Assembly (NCBI GenBank): GCA_019454045.1
Contig: SKCR01051311.1
Location: 17,450 to 81,449 of the forward strand
Direction of reading: 5' to 3'
DNA length: 64,000 nucleotides
Origin: Zanthoxylum bungeanum
Lineage: Eukaryota; Streptophyta; Magnoliopsida; Sapindales; Rutaceae
Shown: positions 9,158 through 19,224 of the stretch, piece after piece
Layout: each line of letters opens with the position of its first letter
How positions within the stretch are numbered: the stretch's first letter is position 1
Position numbers and translations under genes: made by a program
Notes under the pieces: generated by a model
Seen by the model: only the letters and a program-made list of their open reading frames with translations
Databases searched by the model: none
Told to the model about the DNA's origin: nothing

Positions 9158-12100
9158 CTTCCTGATTTGTTTGAATGTACTTTCGCATTATCCAATAATA
9201 AAGAGATTTCTTTTGCTTACTTGCCTGAGTCGTTTCCACTTACTCTGCACGAATCAAGCATATTTGATATCAGTTCGGCCAGAACTACTGCATTTAACTT
9301 GGGTACACTTGAGAACCCCAAAGAAATTCTGATTGCAAGTGAAGTTACCTCTGAAGAGAGGGAGAAACTAGAAGAAGTGTTGGTCAGATATGCCAAAGTG
9401 TTTGCGTGGTCCTATGAGGACATGCTTGGGGTAGACAGAAACATTGCTCAACACACAATACCAACTTATCCGAATATGAGGCCAGTAAAACAGAAACTCT
9501 GATGGATGAGACCAGAATGGGCTGAGAAAGTCAGAGAGGAAGTTAAGAAACAGATAGATGTGGGGTTCCTAGAAGTAGTAAAGTATCCTGAGTGGTTGGC
9601 AAATATAGTACCGGTGCCAAAGAAAGACGGGAAGGTCAGAATGTGTGTAGACTACAGAGATCTCAACAAGGCTTGTCCGAATGATGATTTTCCTCTACCG
9701 TATATAGATGTTCTGGTTGATAGTGCAACTTTATCTGCTATGTATTCATTTGCAGATGGGTTTTCAGGTTACAATCAGGTTCTCATGGCCGAGGAAGACA
9801 AACACAAGACTGCATTTGTTACTGAGTGGGGTACTTATTGTTACAAGGTTATGCCGTTTGGGCTTAAGAATGCGGGGGCTACCTATCAGCGGATGGCCAC
9901 TACACTTTTCCACGACTTGATGCACAAAGAGATTGAGGTGTATATGGATGACATGATGGTGAAATCAGAGACAAGAGTTGGGCATATTGAAGCACTGGAA
10001 AGGTTCCTTCAGAGAGTTGATAGATACAACTTGCGGCTTAATCCTAAGAAATGTGTGTTTGGGGTAACATCAGGGAAACTGCTTGGTCATACAGTGGGAA
10101 TGGGCGGAATAGAGGTAGACTCCGAAAAGATCAAGGCAATCACAGAAATGCCTGCACCGAAGATAGAAAAAGAAGTCAGAGCATTCTTGGGGAAGATTCA
10201 GTACATCAGTCGGTCCATCGCCAAGTTGACATCAGTATGTGAGTCTATCTTCAAATTGTTGAGAAAAGATCAGCCAGTGAGATGGAATGAACAGTGTCAG
10301 ACAGCCTTCGACAAAATCAGAGAATACTTGGTAAAGCCTCATGTATTGAAGCCTCCGAGACCGGGCAGACCTTTGATATTATATTTGGCTATAGAATCAG
10401 AAACATTGGGGGCAATGATGGTACAGGCAGATGAGACAGGGGTAGAACATGCAGTCTATTATCTGAGTAAGAAGATGTTCCCGTATGAGGCTCGATATCA
10501 GGAAGTTGAGAAGATCTGTCTTGCAGTGGTATGGGTTTCCAGAAAATTACGGCATTATTTCCAGTCATACAAGATCCAGATAGTGGCCAAGGAAAATCCT
10601 CTGAAATATCTTCATTTGGTGCCTTCACTAGTGGGAAATTTGGGCAGATGGTTGGTATTGCTGACAGAGTTTGACATTGAGTATCTCACATCCAAAGTGA
10701 TCAAAGGACGAGCAGTAGCAGAGTTTCTGGCAATGCAACCTGTTGAGGGGGATCAGTATAAGTTTGAATTTCCAGATGAAGAGATCCAAGCAATAACAGT
10801 CCAGAGATGGAAGATGTATTTTGATGGAGCGGTGAATTACAAGGGAGCCAGAATTGGGATCGTGATAGTGACCCCCGAGGGAGAGACTTTGCCTTTGGCC
10901 AAGAGGTTGACATTCAGATTGACTAATAACATGGCCGAGTATGAAGCATGTGCTTTCGGTTTGGCAGCATTGATAGCCTTGAAGGCCGGGAGTGTGGAAG
11001 TCTACAGAGATTCTATGTTGGTGGTCCAGCAGATGCGAGGAGAATGGGAATTGAAAGAAGAATGGTTGAAACCTTACCTTTTTCACCTCAGAAAGCTGGC
11101 ACATGTTATCCCCGAGTGTAAGTTTCGACACTTACCGAGAGAAGAGAATCAGATGGCAGATGCATTGGCTACACTTGCAGCAACTTGGGAAAATCCAGAA
11201 AAGTTAGTGATGAGACCGTTGATACTGACAACAGCGAGCAAACCTGTTTATGAGATAGAAAGAATTCTGGGAGTTGAGGTCGACGATGGTAAACCTTGGT
11301 ATTATGATATTCAGAGCTATCTGGAACATGGTGAACTCCTGGAAGGGGCATGCAGAAAAGACAGAATAGCCATTCAGAAGTTAGCTTCCCAATATGTGAT
11401 TTTGAAAGGGGAACTGTACAAGAGGCAAGCAAACGGTATTCAGTTGAAGTGTTTGAGAAATGAAGAAGCTCAGCATGTAATGGAAGAAATACACGCCGGG
11501 GTATGTGGTCCACACATGAACGGGTTGAATCTGTCCCGAAAGATAGTGAGACAAGGTTTTTATTGGTCAACCATGGAAACAGACTGCGCGAAGATGGTAA
11601 AGCACTGTCATGACTGTCAAGCACATGGTAATTTGAATCACTTACCACACACAGAATTGCACGGGTTGTCAGAGCCATGGCCTTTCTCAGCATGGGGAAT
11701 TGATATGATTGGAGAAATTCGACCAAATGCATCGAATGGGCATCGCTTCATAGTAGTGGCCGTAGATTACTTCTCGAAGTGGGTGGAAGCCAAATCATTC
11801 CACAATGTTACAGCAAAACAGATGGCAAATTTTATAGCTCGGAACCTCATTTGTCGGTATGGTATGCCGCATCATGTAGTGACAAACAACAGAGTTCAGT
11901 TTCAAGGAGAGACGAATGTGATGTTACAGAGGTATGTGATAGGCCACCACAAGTCATCACCGTACAGGCCGCAGGAAAATGGGGCAGTTGAGGCAGCCAA
12001 CAAGACTATAAAGACGATTTTAGCCAAGATGACATAAGACTGCAGAGATTGGGCCGAGAAGCTACCATATGCTTTGTGGGGGTACAGAACATCAGTAAGA

Positions 12101-12541
12101 ACGGCAACAGAGGCCACGCCTTACTCTTTAGTCTATGGAATGGAAGCAGTGTTACCAGTGGAAGTGGAAATACAGTCTATGAAGGTCTTAGCAGAAGCAG
12201 AATTACCGGAACCAGAATGGGCCGCACAGAGGTTTGATCAGTTAGCACTGTTTGATGAGAGGAGGACAAAGTCTTTGTATCACATGCAGTTGTATCAGAA
12301 GAGACTAGCCCGGGCATTCAACAAGAAAGTACGTCCCACCAAGATTAGAAAGGGTGATTTGGTACTTAAGCAGTCGAGGCCGTCGATGACAGATCCGAGA
12401 GGAAAATTCAGACCTAACTGGGAAGGACCTTACATAGTGCAGAAGGTAATGGGAAATGGGGCAGTGAAGCTATCGGACTTGGAAGGAAATGAGTTCACCG
12501 AGCCGATCAATGTGGACAGATTGAAGCAGTACTTTGCCTAA
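9158..12541 (+). pseudogene. pol: Gypsy (Tat-lineage) pol: RT, RNase H, archaeal RNase H, integrase (element B)
   Basis: This is the pol part of the polyprotein that copies and integrates the element. Its 5' part is cut at 9158 by element A, and the ATG at 9149 belongs to A's LTR. A TGA at 9500 and a TAA at 12035 break an otherwise continuous frame. In the 843-residue middle frame (9506-12034): RT with C-V-D-Y-R-D-L-N near 48 and catalytic Y-M-D-D at 146-149; a Ty3-type RNase H near 285-400; a second RNase H with D440, E480, D502 and D552; an integrase zinc finger (H663, H670, C701, C704); and a catalytic core with D733 and E829. The middle integrase Asp is Asn (T-N-N-R, about residue 794). 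The C-terminal part ends ..V-D-R-L-K-Q-Y-F. The second RNase H points to the Tat lineage. Confidence 0.93.
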
Positions 12542-13284
12542 GGGAAAAAGAACCGAGCAGTCACCAAGGGAATTGGCAGAAGACCTAACCCAACGGAGTA
12601 GGAAAATCATTCATGCATACACATAGCATTGCATTCTTTCCGTGTTTGTTTTTGTTTTGTGTTCGCAGGTTCGAAGAAAAGAGAAAGCGACAGAAATGAG
12701 CCAAACAGCGTCAACGCAGTTTCAGTTTTGGGGACGAGTCCCAAAGGGCGAGGCCCACATCAGTACCAGTCTGGGGGCGAGGTCCAAATCAGCAACAGTT
12801 TGGGGCGAGGCCCACATTAGTATCAGCTTATGGGTGAGGCCCACTTTTGTCAGCGGTGTTGGGTCGAGGGGCCCAGGGTCGAGGCACCCCCGTTGTCGGT
12901 TGTAGTTCTGTGATGCGTCCCAGGGTCGAGGTGCCCACTACATCATCAGTTTGAGGGTGAGGTCCCTATTTTCAGCGGTGTTGGGTCGAGGTGCCCAGGG
13001 TCGAGGTGCCCCCGTTGTCGGTTGTAGTTTCGGGATGCGTCCCAGGGTCGATGTGCCCACTACATCATCAGTTTGAGGGCGAGGTCCCTATTGTCAGTGG
13101 TATTGGGTCGAGTTGCCCAGGGTCGAGGTGCCCTTGTTGTCAGTTGCAGTTAGTGGGATGCGTCCCAGGATCGAGGTCCACTGCAGCACCAACTCAGCTC
13201 GAGGCAGCAGACGAGCCAGGTAAGTGAAAATGCATTGCATAACTTTGATAGGATTGTTCAAAGTCACACACTGCACAAGTCCCA
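12542..13284 (+). repeat. Element B 3' UTR with GGGCGAGGCCC and 122-bp repeats
   Basis: Between the pol stop and the PPT there are several GGGCGAGGCCCACAT..AGTATCAG units (about 12740-12850), then three copies of a 122-bp unit. The GGGTCGAG anchor of the latter falls at 12861, 12983 and 13105. The core matches the element A 3' UTR array on the opposite strand. Short open frames here are by-products of the repeats. Confidence 0.8.
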
Positions 13285-13300
13285 TCAAAGTGGGGGCGAC
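13285..13300 (+). other. Element B polypurine tract
   Basis: ATCAAAGTGGGGGCGAC abuts the TG of the LTR at 13301. It is the same tract as in element A, in the opposite orientation. Confidence 0.85.
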
Positions 13301-14360
13301 TGTAGGCATTGCATTTTTGCATGTGAAACCCGATGATGAGTCTCAGTTGGAGGCACTACCTTTTAAGTCACGGAAGTCGCGAGAAACAGATATCGGAAGG
13401 GGAAATGCAGGTTGAGTATGCTATGAGAGTCGTTTCATATGTTCACTGTTTTCGTTCGTTCTGCGTTCTTAAATGCGTTCGAACGTCAGGCAGATTGCGG
13501 GCGTTCGTGTCGAGTTCGAATTGGCATTCGAACGGTATCGATATTTCTGGTTTTGCTGTTAACCTCATGACTCGAGCCCAAGCCCACTTAAAACACACCC
13601 AAATTAAATCAAATATTAAGTTAAATATTAATTAGATAATGTAATTAAATAAAATAATCAATTAAGTCATATACCAAATTAAATAAAACAAATAAAATCT
13701 AAATAATCACCTACCAAAATAAATAAAATATTTACCAACATAAAATAAGTATATGCCTAATATAAACTAATCAAATATAATCATTCCTAACTAAATAATA
13801 TATTTACCAATCTAAAATATTTGACTTCCTAATCAACACCAATCTAATCTTGTAACTTCCTAATTTATAATATTTTGTCCCCCCTCAATCTTGTGTATGC
13901 CATTCTTGAGAAGCCTAAATTAGAAACCAAGATCCTATTCCTTGTGAGACAAGGTGAAGCCCTAGCCATTCTCTTTATAAACAACCACCATGTCATAGCA
14001 TGCTCACTTTAATGCCTAATTGCATCCTTAAGTGCCTTTTTGCATTATATACTTAGTTGACTCTTTTATTTGTGTATGGACATGTAATAGCTATTTGTTT
14101 ATGATATGTCTATGAAATCACATGTTCGCCATCATTTGATTCGCCTTTATGTGTGCTTGTGTGGTTCGTGTGTGCTTGTGTTTCCATGAATGCAATATGC
14201 CAATGAAGCTGTGTGTTCGTTACTACTTTGATGTACTTTCAAGCATGCAATCTTAGATGTGAAATATATGCAAATTTAGGTGTAAGTTTTATTTTTGTGC
14301 ATGTGAACTTAGAAGCATGATACTCTTGGAAATAAGTGTTACTTAAGCTTGATTAAATTA
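13301..14360 (+). mobile_element. Element B: 3' LTR, short or diverged form
   Basis: It begins TGTAGGCATTGCATTTTTGC, like element A. The match to A continues through an AT-rich U3 (13800-13960 against about 8340-8640) and a TATA box. At about 14300-14360 it again resembles A near 5880-5950, for example GCATGTGAA.TTAG and CTTGGAAATA. About 2.3 kb of A, including the tandem subrepeats, has no counterpart. No convincing right end or target-site duplication was found, so the end is approximate. Confidence 0.6.
13968..13984 (+). promoter_or_regulatory. TATA box of the element B LTR
   Basis: CTTTATAAACAACC lies about 670 nt into the LTR, in the same context as the TATA box of element A. Confidence 0.55.
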
Positions 14361-15390
14361 TTACAAAAATCCTTTCATTATGATATCGGTTATACCAAGT
14401 CTTGCTTATAGACTATGGTATATGAAATCCTTACGTTCTCCTAGATATCTCAAACTTATTAGGAATCTTCACAACTAGATCAAATTTCTTGCTCATTTAC
14501 ATTTCTATCTACCTTCTATCGTTCGGAAAGCTTATTATGCATGCATGGATCTTGAAAGTTGCTGAATCTTCTCTATAGGATTCTCTAAGAGGAAAAAACC
14601 TTACTTGAGCCTATCTGACATTCTTATGTCTATTTGTCATCGTTCTATTCTCTTCAATGCTACAAGCTCATGCATTTTCTTTACTATCAATTATGTCTCT
14701 ACTCAATCTATTATCTCAACTAAATTTAAGCATATACGTATTTCTTTACTTCCTAGTTCTACATTTCTTCTAGTTTTCTCTCTTTTTAAAGCTTCAGACA
14801 TATGTTCTTGAAAACTTCACTAGTTGTTCTTACCACTTATCTTGTTTGGATGTAATGAAGACTATCTCGCTTTCAAAGGTGTTTGGATGTAATGAAGACT
14901 ATCTCGCTTTCAAAATATTATCTCCTAAACTGAATGTTTGTTTAGCCGCAACGGTAGAAACAAGTGATGTCAGCACCTCTTTAGCAATAATCGATAAAAA
15001 AAAAGATATATATTTTTATGTCGGTTCCACTAATCAAGTACTTGAAATTTTTACCTACAAAACTTTCATCATGAAACTTTAAATTTATTAATAAATAATT
15101 ATCTAATTTCGGGTTGTTAGTTGTGATTTCCTTATGTTTTATATTTCGTTATAGTAACCAACGATCACATATGTTAAATCTTGAATGTGATACATGTTCG
15201 CTACTAGATTGTCCAACTGATTGCAAGTTGTATGACACGATCCAAGGATCCAATCCACCACCTCCGATTCCTAAGAAGTTATCAAGCCAGGTGCAAATAA
15301 AAGTGGATCCAAGTATATCAAGTCTCGTAATAATATGAAAGGGTTCAAGAATTACAATAAGAGGTCTCCTAGGTCAAGAGAAATTATTAT
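14361..15390. other. Unassigned AT-rich stretch with a 37-bp tandem duplication
   Basis: I recognise no gene or element here. Two short plus frames exist (14846-15082 and 15114-15338). The latter holds a small Cys-rich patch, C-D-T-C-S-L-L-D-C, but no known domain. GTTTGGATGTAATGAAGACT and the following 14 bases occur twice in tandem, at 14844 and 14881. The stretch could be the decayed end of element B's LTR or the edge of another element. Confidence 0.4.
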
Positions 15391-16180
15391 TGGCCGAATG
15401 CGGCATTAGTTATTTTCTTAGGTTGCTGTTTATTTTTATTAGTTATGGGACAAGTACATGATTAGTTAAATAAGATAAAGGTCATGATTGGGAAAAATTA
15501 TATTATATTTCGGGTGTATATGTCATCTCTCTCACAATATGTGGGTCTCACAATTATGTGGAACCCAGCTGCTGTGAAAGAAATGACATATACATCCGAA
15601 ACATGATATACCACCTCCATGATTGATTCTTGTTTGGTACAATTAAAGTTAGTTATTTATTATTTATTTAATGAGCCATGTACGTTGGTTCTCACGTTGG
15701 CCCTCAATGTGGGCCATGAAATTGGATGTTAAGGGGTACCGTGCAATATGTGAGCCTTGGGTTTGTTTAATTGGTTATTATTATTTTAGCAGGGGTTTTA
15801 TGGGGTTAGGATTAGTTTTAATTTGAGTCTTTTAATTATATTAAAATTATGGTCCATATGTATTATTTAAACATTGTTTGGAGTAAATAAAATTCAGTTA
15901 CACTGGCCCTAAAATTTGAAACTATTGTGAGTTAAGAAAGAAGGATTATTTTCTTAATTCCCTTGAGAACAACTCTTATCAAAGGATTTGCGATATTTGG
16001 GGTGAGTCTAAACGCCGTTCAAGATTCTTTCAACGCATCATCAAGAGTTTTTACGATGAGATCTCTAAGGGTTTGTGAGATCTTAGGAGGGTTTTGTTCC
16101 AACAAAACTGTAGAGGAGGTTATTGGGGTTCCGTTTCCGCGTTGGATCACATCATTATATCTACTGCCCTAATTATTAAA
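15391..16180 (+). mobile_element. Possible copia-type LTR remnant
   Basis: The tail has features common in plant copia LTR ends: CCTTGAGAACAACTC, then a segment reading like U5, then GTTCCGTTTCCGCG. I cannot find clean TG..CA ends, a PBS or a second copy in the window, so assignment is tentative. A small inverted-repeat element (15504-15610) lies within it. Confidence 0.3.
15504..15610. mobile_element. Small inverted-repeat element, MITE-like hairpin
   Basis: The left arm (15504-15536) contains TTTCGGGTGTATATGTCAT..CTCACA. The right arm (15573-15610) is its reverse complement with a few mismatches and a short gap. A spacer of about 37 bp separates them. The size and structure fit a miniature foldback or MITE. 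I see no convincing target-site duplication. Confidence 0.55.
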
Positions 16181-16199
16181 TAAATCTATTAGAATATTT

Positions 16200-17632
16200 T
16201 TTACTCCATCTATTATTTTTAAAACATTAATTTCACCATTTATTTCTAAAATTTCATAGTAAGTTTTTAAACCATCATTCAAACATTTTAATTTAAATTA
16301 ATGATAAAAAAACTGTAGCAATAAGATAAAGTAATGAAATATTTTTAAAATAAGTCAACCACTTTCTCTTCATTATAGTAATAGCTTCAAATAAAATTAT
16401 ATCATTCACATTTTCACTTTTAGCATGCTCATGTACAGTACCAATAATATTCAAACATTCAACAAGAAATAAATTTGATATTGGATAATAAATACCACTA
16501 AAAATATTTGTTACACCATTAAAAACTTTTAAAATTTTTAAAATTCATTCATAAACATATCATTAATTAGGAAAAAATGTTATATGTTGATCACATTGGG
16601 AAAAAAAAAACTACATAATATATCTTTGTAAGAAAAAGTTTGAGTTAAAAGAAAATTAGTTCAATTCCAACGAGTTGGAACAACTTGTGAAAATTTAATT
16701 AGTTTAACACCATTTAATTTATAAAACTTTGTCTATTCTCTCATAACAAGAAAATATGACCAAATACAATTAAGTGCATTCTTAATATGATCAATGTGAC
16801 ATTTTAAATAAGTCAAACGTTATTGAACACATAAATTAAGGACATGGCATGTGTAACGAACATGAAAAAATTGATCCCTCAAAATTGGTTGACATATTTC
16901 TTTTAATTCTCTAATTGATGCAGTACTTGCAGATACATTGTCAAAATCAATTGTTAAAATTTCACCTAATATATATTATGTGCAATATGTTGCTCATCAA
17001 AAACTCTAAATACAATAAGTCATTTTTGCAAGTACCATAATGCATCAATCCAATGACAAGTCACATTCATGTATGAATATATTTGCTAACGGTCACTCAA
17101 AATATCAGAACAATTAAAAAGATGACATTTAATATATTTAAATAATTTATTATCTTTATATGATTTAAAAATTTACTGTTTTGTAATATTTCTAGGCATT
17201 TTACAGGTAGTATGATTTAAGCATTTCGACAGTAATTAGTAAAAGTAATTTTTTTTTACCAAAATTTAAAGAAAAATCTGTCATCCAAGTAAATTTAGCA
17301 AATTCTTCTCTATTTTAATATCAGAATATTTAAATAATTCTAAAGAACTTGTACCTTAACCAGATGAAGCGTACCTGAACATTTGAGTTTATGATGGATT
17401 TTTTTTTTTTTATTTCAATGGCATTGTGTCTATCTAAGTGATTGTTCATATTGTCATAGCCGCCAATAAATTTATAAGATACACCACAATAGTTTCATAT
17501 TACTCTTGTACCTTCAGTTTCAGTTTCGACTAAATGAAAATGAATTTTGAAAATATCATAAGAACGAGATTTAACTTCTTTTCTTCGTGTACCGACACTT
17601 TGGCCGCTCTATTGGGTTGAGACATTGGACAT
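16200..17632 (-). pseudogene. hAT-superfamily transposase, BED-finger type, degenerate
   Basis: hAT transposases cut and paste DNA transposons. Reading the minus strand through frameshifts gives, in order: a start at 17632 (M-S-N-V-S-T-Q); a BED finger in which the first Cys is a stop (V-I-*-N-Y-C..) and N-N-H-L-D-R-H follows; F-D-E-Q-H..N-I-Y; F-D-N-V-S-A-S-T-A-S-I-R-E-L-K read across shifted frames; F-H-V-R-Y-T-C-H-V-L-N-L-C-V; T-R-W-N-x-T-N-F-L-L; and M-K-R-K-W-L-T-Y-F..L-Y-L-I-A-T-V-F near the C-terminus. These are the usual blocks of plant RICESLEEPER-like hAT proteins. Many stops and shifts make it clearly dead. No terminal inverted repeats were found, and its 5' flank is fused to a truncated copia LTR at about 17642. 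Confidence 0.8.
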
Positions 17633-17641
17633 GGTGTTCTT

Positions 17642-19208
17642 GACTTTCCAAAAGTACAAGGCATTTAAGCCTACAACCACTACCATTAATCACTCACAAA
17701 TAACTAGTTGTCACATCACTCAAAGTGACTAGACATCACATCAATCAAAGTGACTAATGATTTGACGCTTGATGTGACTTGTGGGCCGCACTTGAATTCG
17801 AAATGCGAGTGCGTCCGCAACCACTCCTGGGCTCGGGTTCGCTAATTCCAAATTAACGAGTTTTCCGTTGCGACGTAATTAAATCAAATTTAATTAAATA
17901 ATTATGCCTAGTAAAATTACTATTCACGTCTCTAACGAATTAATTATAAATTAACTCGTTCGCCCAAATTAAAATCTAATTTTAATTCCGTATAATATAT
18001 GCCTAGTAAAATCCAATTTCGTTTAATATATCGAATATATTAATTTATCGATTAATTCCAAATTAATCGTTCTCTCTCTTTAAATAATATTTTATCCCAG
18101 ATAAAATATCTCCGTAATTAATCCCAGATTAATTTTCTCTCTCTTTAATTAATCCCAGATTAATAAAGTGCGAGTCATACGTCATCAGTGAATATTGAGA
18201 AGCAACCCATGAGATCCCCAGATATGTTGGCAGTAAATCCGGTCGTCAGACTATCCGAACACGTACGTACCTAGTGCTACGTTTTTTCCGATTTACAAGA
18301 CATGGTTGGCTTCTAGCAAATCACCGTGCCTACGCAATTCTCCAGAAATATCCTTATAGGAATATGTGATCTATATCAGGCGTACTATACGTAGTATTAC
18401 GTATTACGATCCAGCATCGGATGTCACGTGAAAGGCCTGGGGCTGGAATCGTGTCTGCCCCGTACGAAGCACATATCGGATCTCTGGTAACTAGTCTCTA
18501 TAATCGGATAAACATGACCTAGTCATAATATCCCGATAGCTGCAGCATAAAAGAGAACCAGTTTCGTATCCTACGTGATCATCATCTCCACTATGACTGG
18601 AGTGATACTTCCATCTGAACATCACACCCAATACACTACGATTCTCAATATACCCAGAAGAGGCGTACACAGACCTGTTAAAGCCTTGGACGACCAAAAC
18701 CAAAGTATATTGATTGTCGCAAGTATTAGCGGTGCAAGTCTCAGGTTAAGACCAAATACACCTACCCTGATTCAGACTTCCATAGACACATAGTCATACT
18801 ACCAATGGAATTCCGAGGGGTCTATCCAGAGCGAAGCTGTTTCCCTACCATCGGTAAACACAACCTCCTATTACACTTGTATGAGTATCCAATACCCAAA
18901 TATATGAGAACTATGCCGTTATGCTCCGACAATACACAAAAGTGTAATACTAGTCTTTTACACATTATCGATGTCCAATCTCGATAATACTCTGACTAGG
19001 GATATTTAAATGATTAAACCTTTATGGATTGATACTATCTCATATCATCTCAATCCGGAACTAATCATATGGACCTTCTATCATTTATACATCTTGGTAA
19101 TCTAATTACAAATGATAAAATAGCAATTTTCTTTGTCACATAGTTAATTTGTACAACAACACCATGATCTGTACAAATAGTGATGCTATGGGTCATAATT
19201 GTCCAACA
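17642..19208 (-). mobile_element. E0 3' LTR, truncated
   Basis: The minus-strand start TGTTGGACAATTATGACC is at 19208, directly after the PPT. It matches the intact 2.0 kb copy at 44807-46812 from about 45255 onwards. The final ~450 bp of the LTR are missing, and hAT-related sequence begins at the break near 17641. Confidence 0.85.
17838..18165 (-). repeat. Hairpin array in the E0 3' LTR
   Basis: Consecutive short inverted repeats surround a CCA or CAA triplet on the plus strand. Examples are TTAATTAAAT/CAA, GAAAT/CCA, CGATTAATT/CCA, ATTTTATC/CCA and AATTAATC/CCA, each followed by its reverse complement. Equivalent arrays occur in every LTR of this group. Confidence 0.75.
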
Positions 19209-19220
19209 ATCTCCCACTTT
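19209..19220 (-). other. E0 polypurine tract
   Basis: On the minus strand AAAAGTGGGAGAT abuts the LTR start. It is the common plant copia tract, and the same AGTGGGAGAT precedes the LTRs of E1 and E2. Confidence 0.85.
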
Positions 19221-19224
19221 TCCT

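Noticed and set aside
10389..11732. Minus-strand frames of 79 to 187 codons
   Set aside because: They are shadows opposite the element B pol, which has clear RT, RNase H and integrase motifs on the plus strand.
15114..15338. Possible small Cys-rich gene
   Set aside because: Only 74 codons, no signal peptide or recognised motif, and no supporting context; left as unassigned sequence.
18575..18987. Recurrent short frames (also near 28407-28904 and 46095-46394) that look conserved
   Set aside because: They are conserved only because they fall in the shared U3 block of related LTRs; frames lie on both strands and are not consistent between copies.
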